In this document: in pieces, positions 1 to 7,584 of the stretch
Layout of the letters: each line of letters begins with the position of its first letter
How positions within the stretch are numbered: position 1 is the first letter of the stretch
Program-made: the position numbers and the translations under genes
Notes under the pieces: model-generated
Databases searched by the model: none
Told to the model about the DNA's origin: nothing
The model's input: the letters and a program-made list of their open reading frames with translations, nothing else
Source: Streptomyces afghaniensis 772
GTDB lineage: Bacteria > Actinomycetota > Actinomycetes > Streptomycetales > Streptomycetaceae
Assembly (NCBI GenBank): GCA_000415505.1
Contig: KE354103.1
Span: forward strand, 1 to 40,872
Reading direction: 5' to 3'
Length of the DNA: 40,872 bases

Positions 1-282
1 GTCGTTGAAACAGACGCCCCATGCCGGCGGGCCGAACGAGTCCTTGTAGGCGTTGATGCGCCAGAGCCCGTCATCTTCGCCTTCGGGCAGGTAGCCCAGG
101 CGCACTCGTCGGTCGGGAGCGCTTACGTACACGTTGGAGTCCTCGTCGTACCGGAGGTCCCAACCGAGGTCGAGCAGCGGCGCGAGGGCGGGGTCACCGG
201 TCCCGGTGGTGGAGGCGAGATGGCGCGGGGAGACGTAGACGTCGCCGTCAATGTCGCAGCGCGGATCGGGCTGGTGGCTCAT
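1..282 (-). CDS. DUF317 domain protein, C-terminus outside window
   Basis: The first 94 codons of a leftward gene are present and the rest lies beyond base 1. The N-terminal half reads as the DUF317 pattern: a 'YVSPRHLA' strand (residues 16-23) followed by 'LLDLGWDLRYD' and a segment on arginine-rich strands ('DRRVRLGYLPEG'). DUF317 is a domain of unknown function found mostly in Streptomyces, often on mobile elements. Its ATG overlaps the stop of the upstream ATP-grasp gene (ATGA), so it is probably the last or next member of that translationally coupled operon. Three more DUF317 genes occur at 33935-37155. The family call rests on pattern recognition. Confidence 0.75.
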   Translation of the reverse strand, partial: MSHQPDPRCDIDGDVYVSPRHLASTTGTGDPALAPLLDLGWDLRYDEDSNVYVSAPDRRVRLGYLPEGEDDGLWRINAYKDSFGPPAWGVCFND

Positions 283-1508
283 CGGTCCGTCCTCGTGGCG
301 ATGGTGATCTCGTCGGCGGCGATATCGAGGCGGTCGGTGACCTCGGCGGTGCTGCGGCCGGTGACGATGTAGAACCCGGCCCGGGCGGTGAACAGGTCGC
401 CGTCGGGCGGCAGGAGGAGCTGCTCGCCGATCTCGCGGATCCACTGGATCTGCCGCAGCCACGGGGTGTGGGCGGCGAAGGGTTGGTTGATGTGCCGTGC
501 GGTGAGCGTGCCGGAGGCGTCCGGGTAGAGCATGCGGATGCCTGCGGCTGCGCTGCGGGTGGGGGTGAGGTCCGGTGCACGGCCGCAGGCAAGGTCGGCG
601 GCGGCCTTGGGCAAGTCGATGCCGGTGGCGAGGCGGACGAGGTGGCCGATCATGTCGCCGCCGACGCGTGCGTTGACCTCGATCAGCCGGGGCCTGCCGT
701 CCACCAGGCGCAGCTCGACGTGCTGCACGCCTTCGGTAACGCCCAGGGCCTTGACCGCAGCAGCGGCTGCCGGGGCGACCTGGTCCAGGAGCGGGTCGGC
801 GGCATCGACGGTGTGGCCAGTCTCGACGAAGTAGGGTGCGGGGCCCAGGTGCTTGCGGGTCACGGCGACCGCTGTGGTCGCGCCGCGATGGGTGACGCAC
901 TCGACGGAGACTTCCGGCCCGTCGAGGTACTCCTCGACCAGGACGCCGGTGTCCTCGCGGCTGCGGCTCGCACCTGCGGAGGCGAACTCGAAGGCCCCAG
1001 GCAGTTCTTCGGGCTGAGCGACGCGGATCACGCCGATACTGCCGGCGGACGCGGCGGGCTTGATGACGGCGGGGTAGCCCAGCGTCATGGTCGCAAGGCC
1101 AGCCTCCAGCAGGGTCCGCGCCTTCATCGAGGCGGCCGACGGCACTCCGTGGCGGGCGAAGAGGGTGCGGGCGGTGGCCTTGTTGCGGCAGGCCCGCATC
1201 ACCTCGACGGACGTCGAGGACAGACCGAGCGCGCGAGCAAGGCGGGCTGTGGGGACGAGGTGCCACTCGTCCCAGGTGACCACGCCGGCGAGGTCGTGGC
1301 GCTCGGCCAGGGCCCGGCCGGCGGCAAGCAGTGCGGTGGGGTCGGTCAGGTCGACTACGGCGTGGTCGACGATGAACGGCTTCTCCCACGACGGCTCGGC
1401 GCCGGTGAGCAAGACGACGTCGTACGCGGCGGCCACCTGCTCAAGGAGGTAGCCGCGATAGGTCTCGTCGCCGGGAGAAACGACGAGCACGAGGGGACGT
1501 GCGGACAA
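279..1508 (-). CDS. ATP-grasp family carboxylate-amine ligase
   Basis: A 409-residue protein with the three-part ATP-grasp layout: a Rossmann-like N-terminal domain ('LVLVVSPGDETYRGYLL'), a nucleotide-binding region with the conserved lysine stretch 'GYPAVIKPAASAGSIGV', the 'LVEEYLDGPEVSVE' strand, and the metal-binding end 'PRLIEVNARVGGDM' with E and N. ATP-grasp ligases activate a carboxylate as acyl-phosphate and join it to an amine; peptide and amino-acid ligases such as the BacD type are the closest general match, but the substrate cannot be read from sequence. I place the start at TTG 1508, preceded by GGAG; a GTG at 1571 overlaps the upstream gene and lacks a ribosome site. Its partner is the MFS exporter two genes upstream, which suggests make-and-export of a small product. 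Confidence 0.85.
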   Translation of the reverse strand: MSARPLVLVVSPGDETYRGYLLEQVAAAYDVVLLTGAEPSWEKPFIVDHAVVDLTDPTALLAAGRALAERHDLAGVVTWDEWHLVPTARLARALGLSSTSVEVMRACRNKATARTLFARHGVPSAASMKARTLLEAGLATMTLGYPAVIKPAASAGSIGVIRVAQPEELPGAFEFASAGASRSREDTGVLVEEYLDGPEVSVECVTHRGATTAVAVTRKHLGPAPYFVETGHTVDAADPLLDQVAPAAAAAVKALGVTEGVQHVELRLVDGRPRLIEVNARVGGDMIGHLVRLATGIDLPKAAADLACGRAPDLTPTRSAAAGIRMLYPDASGTLTARHINQPFAAHTPWLRQIQWIREIGEQLLLPPDGDLFTARAGFYIVTGRSTAEVTDRLDIAADEITIATRTDR

Positions 1509-1560
1509 GAAGGGGTTCTCCGTATCGGTGGACGGCAGGACGGGAGAAGAGAGGGGTGTC

Positions 1561-1863
1561 TCAGGCGGCACGGCGGCGGCGCAGCTCGAACGCCCCGGCC
1601 CAGTGGGGGTGGTCGTCGATCAGGCGGCGGGCGTAGAGGGCGGTGAAGTTGTTGTTCAGCCCGGCGACGCCGTACGGGAGTTGGCGGCGCAGGTCTTCGA
1701 AGAGGTCCTTGAGGCTGACCCGTGTGGCGCCGGCGGCCAGGCGGCGGGCGGCCATGCGTTCCAGAGCGCGGTAGACGTGCGGGTTGTGTGCGTCGAAGGC
1801 GTTGAACTGTTCGGTGATGGTGCGACCGCTCGCGCGGTTCGCCTTGAGGACGGCGGTGGGCAT
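1561..1863 (-). CDS. small conserved protein of unknown function
   Basis: This 100-residue protein has a conserved core, including 'NPHVYRALERMA', a middle segment 'VSLKDLFEDLRRQLP' and the end 'NNNFTALYARRLIDDHPHW'. I recognise this pattern from short proteins in phages and plasmids, but no function is known to me. The ATG at 1863 has a GGAG eight bases upstream; a GTG at 1875 would add four residues. It sits between the MFS exporter and the ATP-grasp gene in one leftward transcription unit, 30 bases after the exporter stop, and may be an accessory or regulatory protein of that cassette. Confidence 0.75.
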   Translation of the reverse strand: MPTAVLKANRASGRTITEQFNAFDAHNPHVYRALERMAARRLAAGATRVSLKDLFEDLRRQLPYGVAGLNNNFTALYARRLIDDHPHWAGAFELRRRRAA

Positions 1864-1893
1864 GAGGTTCTCCACAGGCTGGGCGCAGCAGGG

Positions 1894-3129
1894 TCAGGCG
1901 TGCAGGGCGGGATCGGTGCGCAGGCGGGCGAAGGCGCAGAAGAGGCCGAGGGCCTGCAGGGCGGCGCACGCGGTGATGACGTGGCCCAGCGCGTCGGGCG
2001 GGGTGAGCGCGGTGAGCACGCCGGCGATGGGGAAGGGCAGCAGGAGGATGAGGATGGTCGCCGACAGGGTGCTGCCGAACTTCTCCGGGGGGATCAGGCG
2101 GGAGCGCAGGGTGCGCAGCACGACCGTCATGCCGCCCTCGGCCGCCATGAGGACCGCGACAAGGACCAGGTAGGACAGGTAGTCGGGGGCCTGGGCCGCG
2201 GCGAGACAGGCGAGCGAGGCGAGGGCCGCGCAGGCGGCGCCGACCGGCCAAAGGCCCAGACGGTCGAGCGCGAACCGGCAGAGCGCGACGCTGAGGAGCG
2301 TCGCTCCGGCGGCTGCGGACCAGACCAGGCCGACGGCAGTGGTGGACTGCCCGAAGCGCTGGACGACCATCACGGGACCGGCCGCTTGGAGCAGCCCGAT
2401 GGCCAGGTTGGACAGGGTCAGCCCGGTCACGAGCCAGCCGAGCGCGGGAAGAGAGCGGATGGTGCGCCACCCGGTGAGGAGTCCGGAGCTAGACCTCCCC
2501 TTCGGCGCGCGGGCCGGGGCGACGGGCGAGGGGGGTGTGCGCAGGGCGAGCAGCGCGGCGAGAAGCGAGAGCACGGTGATCACCGCGAGCATCGACGTCG
2601 GCCCGGCGAGCAGGAGTACCCCGGCGAGCGCCGGGCCGGCCAGGGTCGCGGTCTGGTCAATGCCGAGCAGGACGGCCTGGACGCGGTGGGCCTGCGCCCC
2701 CGCTCGGCGGCCGGCGGCGGCACCCGCGGTCTCGGCAGCAATGTAGCTGAACTCGGTGAGCACGCCGGTGGTCGCCGCGAGGACCATCACGGTCGCGGTC
2801 GCGACGGTGCCGGTTGGGTGGAGGTGGAGCAGGGCTGCGCCAGCGGCGAGGGCCAGCGCGCGTCCCAGGGAGGCGAGGTGGAAGACGACGGCCGCCCCAC
2901 GCCGGTCGACGATCGATCCAGCCCACCCGAACGCCGCCAGACGCGGGATCCATTCCAGAGCGAACGCGGCGCCTGTCAGCGCGGCGGAGCGCGTGGTGGC
3001 CAGGACCAGAAGCGGGATGCCGTAGGTGGACATGGCGAACGCGAGGGCGTCCGCCGTGCGCGGCAGGTAGATGCTGTGCATCAGCCCGGCGGCGTGGCGT
3101 GCATGCCGGGGTGTAACTGCTGCGCTCAC
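1894..3129 (-). CDS. MFS transporter, probable exporter
   Basis: A 411-residue, strongly hydrophobic protein with about 12 predicted membrane segments, of normal length for the Major Facilitator Superfamily. After the second membrane segment lies 'GSIVDRRGAA', a version of the MFS motif A loop (G-x3-D-R-x-G-R-R). A basic central loop around residues 200-215 separates two six-helix halves. It resembles the MFS group found next to antibiotic or dipeptide biosynthesis genes, suggesting proton-driven efflux; substrate unknown. The GTG start overlaps the stop of the upstream regulator (GTGA), so the two are translationally coupled. Two regulators just upstream suggest inducible expression, and the ATP-grasp ligase downstream is the likely source of the exported product. 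Confidence 0.9.
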   Translation of the reverse strand: MSAAVTPRHARHAAGLMHSIYLPRTADALAFAMSTYGIPLLVLATTRSAALTGAAFALEWIPRLAAFGWAGSIVDRRGAAVVFHLASLGRALALAAGAALLHLHPTGTVATATVMVLAATTGVLTEFSYIAAETAGAAAGRRAGAQAHRVQAVLLGIDQTATLAGPALAGVLLLAGPTSMLAVITVLSLLAALLALRTPPSPVAPARAPKGRSSSGLLTGWRTIRSLPALGWLVTGLTLSNLAIGLLQAAGPVMVVQRFGQSTTAVGLVWSAAAGATLLSVALCRFALDRLGLWPVGAACAALASLACLAAAQAPDYLSYLVLVAVLMAAEGGMTVVLRTLRSRLIPPEKFGSTLSATILILLLPFPIAGVLTALTPPDALGHVITACAALQALGLFCAFARLRTDPALHA

Positions 3130-3643
3130 GCGGCCGGCTCGGGCTCGAGCACCCGGGTGACCTGGGGTTGCCAGCCAGCCACTGGATCAGGAGAGCGCGA
3201 GGGCGGGCAAGGTCCGCCTCGGCCTCGTCGCTGGGCCGTCGCGTGGCGGACGGCCACGACAGGCCGTTGGCGCGCTCGGCCGTGAGCGAAGGCGCCAGGA
3301 GGTCGAGCACGTGACGGATGCGACTACTGAACTCGCAGACCGGTGCCGGGTAGGCGTGGTGTCGGGCCCAGCGCGCAGCCGCGTCGTACAGGTCGGCCAA
3401 CTCCGCTCCACAAGCGGTGAGTTCCAGGCCGGCGCCGGGTGCGGTCCGGACGAGACCGTGGGCACGGGCCGCTTCGGCAGCGCGGCGCAGGTGATGCGAG
3501 GAGAGGTCGGGGAGGGTGGCGGCCAGTCGGCGTGGCGGTATCGCTCCGTTGTCGTCGATCTCGGTGACCAGGCGGATCAAGGAGCGCGACGCCAGCAGCT
3601 CGACCGCGTTGCGTACTTCGGCGGTGGTGAAGGGGGTGGTCAT
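3126..3643 (-). CDS. winged-helix regulator (HxlR/MarR-like), C-terminal frameshift
   Basis: From ATG 3643 the product begins with a winged-helix pattern over residues 8-90 ('VELLASRSLIRLV', recognition-helix region 'LSSHHLRRAAEAARAHGLV', then the wing), followed by a helical tail. The initial frame does not stop at a sensible place: after codon ~155, near a CCCC run at about 3172, codon usage switches to another frame that reads to a TGA at 3126-3128. That TGA overlaps the exporter's GTG, so a missing C is the simplest explanation. If not restored, the frame runs 470 bases into the exporter gene. Its ATG overlaps the preceding regulator's stop. It probably represses or activates the downstream exporter-ligase genes. 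Confidence 0.7.
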
Positions 3644-4482
3644 CGGCGCGGACCTCCCGCCTGGATGACCGCCTTCGGGCGGGCGGTCGTGGCGTGCGAG
3701 AAGAGATCGCGGCTGTGCCACGCCTGAGAGGACTCCCCTGTCCGGGCCTGCGGGAGGGCTGCGGGGGCTGGCCAGGACGGGCTGCTGACCCACGGCCTCG
3801 GCGCGGGCTTCGCCTGCGGGTGCCCCCAGACCGGGTGTTGGCCCGCGTGGTTGAGGGACTGCCCGGCGGACCACGCGGACAGAGCGCCGAGAACGGGGCT
3901 CAGGCCGTCGCCCGCCGCGGACAGCCGGTAGGGCCAGCCGATGCCCTCGGTGTCGACCAGGCCGTCGGCGACGAGCTGCCGCAGCGGCGGGTACACGTTG
4001 GTCCAGTCGCTGCTGGGCATCACGATGCGGGCAAGGGCCCGTCCGCTAACCTCGCCACGGGACTTGAGCACCCACAGGATGGCGGCGGCGTGCCGCCGGG
4101 TGAGCAGGGTGAGGCTGTCCTCGATCTGCTCGATCGCGGGCAGCGGTCGGTCCGCGGTCTCCAGATGCTCCTCGGCCCAGGTGACGATCATCGGAAGCAC
4201 CGGCAGCAGGGCGACACCACGCTCGGTGTGCCCGTAGGTCACATGGCGTGCGGTGTGTTCGGTGCGCTCGACAAGGCCCGCGTCGCACAGCGCCTTGAGC
4301 TTGGGGTGGAGCTGGCCGTTCTGCAGCCAGGACACCTTGGCCGCCAGCTCGCTGTAGCGCAGCGGCGGGCCGGAGAGGGCCAGCATGATCCGGACGTTCC
4401 AGCGCGGGGTGATCATGGCCAGGGCCTCGGTGACCCGGGCGATGTCGGCGTCGGTGTCAGGGGGCAGAGCGGTGATGGCCAA
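3640..4482 (-). CDS. tandem HxlR-type winged-helix transcriptional regulator
   Basis: About 280 residues with two successive HxlR-like winged-helix domains. The first (roughly residues 15-100) has 'ITPRWNVRIMLALSGPPLRYSELAA' and 'LHPKLKALCDAGLVER'. The second (about 110-195) has 'LTRRHAAAILWVLKSRGEVSGRALA' and a wing ending 'YRLSAAG'. HxlR regulators usually have one domain and dimerise, so a tandem copy may bind as a built-in dimer. The first domain lacks the family's usual N-terminal cysteine. TTG 4482 has GGAG eight bases upstream; ATG 4503 is possible but has no clear ribosome site. The gene ends in an ATGA overlap with the second regulator, placing both at the head of the exporter-ligase cassette. 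Confidence 0.8.
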   Translation of the reverse strand: MAITALPPDTDADIARVTEALAMITPRWNVRIMLALSGPPLRYSELAAKVSWLQNGQLHPKLKALCDAGLVERTEHTARHVTYGHTERGVALLPVLPMIVTWAEEHLETADRPLPAIEQIEDSLTLLTRRHAAAILWVLKSRGEVSGRALARIVMPSSDWTNVYPPLRQLVADGLVDTEGIGWPYRLSAAGDGLSPVLGALSAWSAGQSLNHAGQHPVWGHPQAKPAPRPWVSSPSWPAPAALPQARTGESSQAWHSRDLFSHATTARPKAVIQAGGPRR

Positions 4483-4525
4483 GGGAGGAACTCCAGGGTG
4501 CATGAAAGGTGGGATCGCCTGCGAG

Positions 4526-4939
4526 TCAGCGGCTCTGCGCCGGACTCGGCGCCGCAAGAGGCGGAGCCGGAGCAGGTGGCGAGGGAGCTGGCGGGACAGG
4601 CGTCGGGGCCGGGACGCGGGCCAGGCTCTGCAGGACGGCGGCGACCGATTTGGCCTGGACCTCGCGGACGGCGACGGCTTCGGCGAGCCGGCGGGTCCCG
4701 TCGAGGAGGTGGGAGACCTCTTGCGGGCCGATCTGCCGTTCGGGGTGGATGAGCCGGGCGAGGTGGTCGCGGTGGAAGTCGATGCTGCGCTCGGCGAGGG
4801 CAAGGTCGTCGTGCATGCCGAGCAGGGCGGAGAGCATGCCGGGCGGCTGGTCCTGGGCGTGGGCTTCGAGGTCGGCGAGCGGTGCGCCGTACAGGTCCTC
4901 GATCCGTCCAGCTATGTCGGTGGACGTGGGGTGGGGCAA
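4526..4939 (-). CDS. unknown helical protein with proline-rich tail
   Basis: A protein of about 137 residues. The first 105 residues are rich in leucine, glutamate, arginine and histidine and look helical ('HDDLALAERSIDFHRDHLARLIHPE'); the last 30 are mostly Pro-Ala repeats, probably disordered. No family is recognised. TTG 4939, ten bases after the previous stop, is the favoured start; a GTG at 4981 would lengthen it by 14 residues into the upstream gene. It is the third of three similar-sized unknown genes (5872 to 4526) in one unit. The strong hairpin at 4969-5000 lies just before its start. Confidence 0.65.
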   Translation of the reverse strand: MPHPTSTDIAGRIEDLYGAPLADLEAHAQDQPPGMLSALLGMHDDLALAERSIDFHRDHLARLIHPERQIGPQEVSHLLDGTRRLAEAVAVREVQAKSVAAVLQSLARVPAPTPVPPAPSPPAPAPPLAAPSPAQSR

Positions 4940-4949
4940 TCGGGGGCTT

Positions 4950-5393
4950 TCACGGTCGGCGGGCCCGGGCCGCCCCGGCACGCTGGGGTGCCGGGGCGGC
5001 AGACGGGGGCAGGGTTGCGGTGGCCCTGAGCTGAACCGTTCGTACGGGCCGGGCCTGCTGGGCGGGCGGGGGCATGGTGCGCAGCAGCTCGCCGAGGGCG
5101 GCGCGGTAGCCGTCGCGGGCCTTCAGTGCCGCGTCCAGCCACTGCGCGTCGAAGCGGAGCTTGTCCGCCGACAGTTCGCCCATGTTGCGGTCCGGATCCA
5201 TGTCGGCGTGGACGCGGTCGCGGACGCGGGCGACCTGCTCCTCGGTGAGCGCCAGGAAGGACCGCAGTTCCAGGGCCCGGGCGAGCGCGGGCGAGGCATC
5301 GTGGCCGGCAGCCGCCTCGTACAGCTCGAGGACCGGCTTACCGAAGACCTTCTGCAGGTCGGCGTCCATGGTGCTGGCCTTGTGCCGGCTCAT
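4950..5393 (-). CDS. unknown helical protein, alanine-rich tail
   Basis: A 147-residue protein starting at an ATG that overlaps the preceding stop (ATGA). The body is charged and helical ('VLELYEAAAGHDASPALARALELRSFLALTEEQ' spans much of the first third), followed by an Ala/Pro/Arg-rich tail. No known domain is seen. Its size, helical body and low-complexity tail resemble both neighbours, so the three may form a complex or descend from one ancestor. Its 3' end encodes one arm-loop-arm hairpin with a 13-bp stem. Confidence 0.65.
   Translation of the reverse strand: MSRHKASTMDADLQKVFGKPVLELYEAAAGHDASPALARALELRSFLALTEEQVARVRDRVHADMDPDRNMGELSADKLRFDAQWLDAALKARDGYRAALGELLRTMPPPAQQARPVRTVQLRATATLPPSAAPAPQRAGAARARRP
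4969..5000 (-). other. perfect 13-bp hairpin in operon
   Basis: Bases 4969-4981 and 4988-5000 are exact reverse complements with a six-base loop. The hairpin lies inside the 3' end of the gene at 4950-5393 and about 30 bases before the start of the next gene. It has no T-run on either side, so it is more likely an mRNA-processing, attenuation or stability structure than a complete terminator. Confidence 0.5.
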
Positions 5394-5872
5394 CGGGCGG
5401 CCCTTGCCGACCGCCACGCCGTCGCCGGTGCGGTTGAACCCGCGGGCCGGTTGGGGGCGCTGGTCTGCACCGCAGGCCCGGTGCGGGGCCGAAGGCGGGC
5501 GAGGCGCTCTGCGGCGAGGTCCTTCTTCCCCGGGGCGTTCGGGTCGAGGAGCCATCGCACCACCATGGCCCGGCCGTCGCGGGCAGTGACGGCCGCGTTC
5601 ACCCGGTGGGCGAGGCCCATCGTCGGGTCGTCGACCTCGCTGGGCTGGGTCTGCAGTGCGGCGAGGAGGTCGTCCTCCGCGCGCTCCAGCACGGACTGAG
5701 CCTCGACGAGAAGGTTGTGCCACTTGACGACGTCGGTGGCGTCGGGATTCGCGGTCGGCGCGGCGGCGACCGCGGCCTTCAACTGGTCCATCTCCATGTC
5801 GAAGCGCGCTTCAATCCGTTCGGTGAGCACGCCCACGACATCCGCAGAATCCTCGGACATGCCGTCGGACAA
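5390..5872 (-). CDS. unknown helical protein
   Basis: A 160-residue protein with an acidic N-terminus, a helical middle ('LTERIEARFDMEMDQLKAAVAAAP', 'WHNLLVEAQSVLERAEDDLLAALQ') likely to form a coiled coil, and a Pro/Ala/Arg tail. The TTG at 5872 is supported by an AGGAGG seven bases upstream, one of the best ribosome sites in this block. Nothing shows its function. It is first of the three unknown genes that read leftward into the regulator-exporter-ligase cassette. Confidence 0.7.
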   Translation of the reverse strand: MSDGMSEDSADVVGVLTERIEARFDMEMDQLKAAVAAAPTANPDATDVVKWHNLLVEAQSVLERAEDDLLAALQTQPSEVDDPTMGLAHRVNAAVTARDGRAMVVRWLLDPNAPGKKDLAAERLARLRPRTGPAVQTSAPNRPAGSTAPATAWRSARAAR

Positions 5873-5968
5873 TGGGGACCTCCTGTTCTGGATAGGCCGA
5901 TGCGTAGGGAATGTGAGGGGCCCCGCACTCGGCGGGTCAGCCGCTTGCCGGGAGGTGGTGAAGCCCGG

Positions 5969-6322
5969 TCAGTCCAGGCACATACGGACGTCCCGGTAGA
6001 CGTGCGTGCCGGAGACCCAGCCCTTGACGCCGGTCGTCTTGTCTGTGATGTAGAGCCAGTTGCCGCTCTTCTTGGAGACGGTGAACTTGTGGCTCTTGTA
6101 GAGCACGCCGAGCGCCGTGGACGTCGAGCTGGCCTTGGACCGGATGGTCACGGCCTTGGCGTGCACCGCGTACGGGAGCGGCGGCAGGTTGTGGCAGCTG
6201 ACGACGGGGGCGGCGGTTGCTGCGGTGGGTACGGTCGCGGCGCTGGCGGAGGTGGCGGACAGCACCGGCAGCGCGAGTGCGCCGAGCATCGCCGCTGATA
6301 TGGCAATTCGGGTGGAGCGCAT
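5969..6322 (-). CDS. secreted small SH3-like protein
   Basis: A 117-residue protein with a signal peptide: arginines at residues 2-5, hydrophobic residues 7-20 and an 'ASA-A' cleavage site near residue 28. The mature part carries a bacterial SH3-like fold pattern: 'VTIRSKASSTSTALGVLYKSHKFTV' followed by 'GNWLYI' and 'GVKGWVSGTHV'. Such domains commonly bind cell wall. Two cysteines, near the start and end of the mature domain, could form a disulfide. It is the first gene after the 56-bp palindromic element at 6399-6454, so it may lead its own transcript. A second secreted protein of the same type is at 11811-12176 next to the wall hydrolase, which hints at a role at the envelope during transfer. 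Confidence 0.8.
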   Translation of the reverse strand: MRSTRIAISAAMLGALALPVLSATSASAATVPTAATAAPVVSCHNLPPLPYAVHAKAVTIRSKASSTSTALGVLYKSHKFTVSKKSGNWLYITDKTTGVKGWVSGTHVYRDVRMCLD

Positions 6323-6398
6323 GCGGAAGAAGCCTCCGTGAAGGCGTGGGGAATGTGGGGAAGGGCGCCGCGGGGGTTGTCCCCGGCGGCTGTATAAG

Positions 6399-6454
6399 AG
6401 TCCGGAGAATCGCCGGTTTGGCTAACCGGCGATCGTCGGCTATGTTGCGCCGCC
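6399..6454 (-). promoter_or_regulatory. 56-bp palindromic element, copy A (promoter/operator)
   Basis: Read on the minus strand, this matches the plus-strand sequence at 29358-29413 in 49 of 56 positions with no gaps. The centre is CGCCGGTT-N5-AACCGGCG (6411-6431), identical in both copies, including the spacer. Conserved flanks lie on both sides: CAACATAGCC upstream and CTCCGGACT downstream, with TATA-like bases just beyond. It ends 77 bases before the SH3-like gene. Conservation outside the palindrome argues for an operator with a promoter, not a simple terminator. The binding protein is unknown. Confidence 0.6.
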
Positions 6455-6471
6455 CGCGTCGGGCTGAGCGC

Positions 6472-7215
6472 TCAGCGAGAACGGCGTGGCGGGCGCGGGG
6501 CAGGGGCTTTCGCCCCACCGGACGGGCGGCTGGCGGCGGCTGCCGGGCGGACCGGCGGGAGAGGGCCGGCCTCGCCGGTGAGCCGGTCGTCGCACCACTG
6601 CAGGGCCTCGTCGATCGTGTCGAAGCCGCCCTCGCGCAGGGTGGGCGTCCAGGTGTCGGTGTCGACCTCTTCGACCACAACGCGGAACGGCGACGGGGCG
6701 CGTTCGTTCAGGGCACGCAGTGCCACGACGACGACCATGTCGTCCGGGTCGTCGCTGGTGTAGGAGTAGCCCATGGCGTAGTGGTCGCCGTCGCCGGCAA
6801 GGCGTCGCTCCAGTGCTCGCGTGGCCTCGTCAGCTGGCGGCGGGCCCAGCTCGGGGGCGAGGCCGATGGCATCTTGCGGGCAGCCGCGGTGGATGAGCCA
6901 GGACTGCGCCATCGCGGGCAGCGGCAGCGGGGCCTTCTCGAAGCTGAACGTCCGCTTCTCGTGGTCCCGTTGCAGATGCACGGCGAGCACCTGGGGCATG
7001 CCGGGGTGTCCCAAGGTCGCGGTGCGGTCGAACAGGACGTAGTAGCTGTGCGGACCGTCGTGATGTTCGGCGAGGGGGACGAGCATGTCCTCGTGGACGC
7101 CGACCTTGCGGTAGAAGTCGAGGTACCTCTCCTCGTCGGCGTCGAGGTCGTCCAGATCGAAGTCGACTTGAGGGATGGACTTCCGGACCGGCGCCGGTTC
7201 GGTGGGAGACAACAA
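6472..7215 (-). CDS. unknown acidic protein
   Basis: A 247-residue protein, acidic at the N-terminus (a run of alternating D and L after residue 17) with a Pro/Ala/Arg tail. The middle has a mixed alpha/beta pattern ('YYVLFDRTATLGHPGMPQVLAVHLQ', 'PDDMVVVVALRAL'). No family is recognised. TTG 7215 follows a GAAAGG ribosome site five bases upstream. It sits 18 bases after the winged-helix fragment gene and is the last gene before the 56-bp element, so transcription may end or be re-initiated beyond it. Confidence 0.65.
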   Translation of the reverse strand: MLSPTEPAPVRKSIPQVDFDLDDLDADEERYLDFYRKVGVHEDMLVPLAEHHDGPHSYYVLFDRTATLGHPGMPQVLAVHLQRDHEKRTFSFEKAPLPLPAMAQSWLIHRGCPQDAIGLAPELGPPPADEATRALERRLAGDGDHYAMGYSYTSDDPDDMVVVVALRALNERAPSPFRVVVEEVDTDTWTPTLREGGFDTIDEALQWCDDRLTGEAGPLPPVRPAAAASRPSGGAKAPAPRPPRRSR

Positions 7216-7233
7216 GGGGCCTTTCGGTGGAGT

Positions 7234-7470
7234 TCAGCGCCGCTGCGCCGGAGTGGACGGCGATGTGCCGGGGCGAGCTGGGACCTTCGGCGTCTGCGTC
7301 GTGGGGGCCCGGCGGGCGGCGAACAGCGCGGCTCTTCCGGCGTCGGTGAGCGCGACCGGCTGGCCGGCGTGTACGGGGTGGCCGGTGTCCTGGGCGACCA
7401 GGCTGGCGTCCTCCAGCCGCCGTAGCTTGGTGTGGGGGATGCGGGTGCCGGAGGCGGCTGTGACGGACAT
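7234..7470 (-). CDS. winged-helix domain fragment, 3' part of a split gene
   Basis: From ATG 7470 the product is 78 residues: the second half of a winged helix ('IPHTKLRRLEDASLVAQD', then the wing 'PVALTDAGRAALFAARR') and a basic Pro/Thr tail. Coding usage in the same frame continues upstream to 7584 and supplies the missing first half ('STDDQAALLAIAGGAKLYEHLLTG'), directly abutting a TAA at 7585-7587, with no ATG, GTG or TTG between. The upstream gene 7585-7932 is in the same frame. A single protein of about 232 residues with an in-frame nonsense change is therefore likely; alternatively a start codon has been lost. Confidence 0.55.
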   Translation of the reverse strand: MSVTAASGTRIPHTKLRRLEDASLVAQDTGHPVHAGQPVALTDAGRAALFAARRAPTTQTPKVPARPGTSPSTPAQRR

Positions 7471-7584
7471 CCGGCCGGTCAGCAGGTGTTCGTAGAGCTT
7501 GGCACCGCCGGCGATGGCGAGCAGCGCCGCCTGGTCGTCCGTCGAGAGCTGCTGCGCGTCGGGCGCGACGGACGCTGCTGCGGC

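Noticed and set aside
3126-3200. Programmed ribosomal frameshift in the regulator
   Set aside because: No slippery heptamer plus downstream structure, and the same kind of break recurs in many unrelated genes, which favours sequence error.
468-3285. Long plus-strand open frames over the ligase and exporter genes
   Set aside because: Antisense shadows; the minus-strand frames have recognisable domains and coupled junctions.
6411-6431. Palindrome read as a simple transcription terminator
   Set aside because: No T-run, and conservation between copies extends well beyond both arms, which a terminator would not need.
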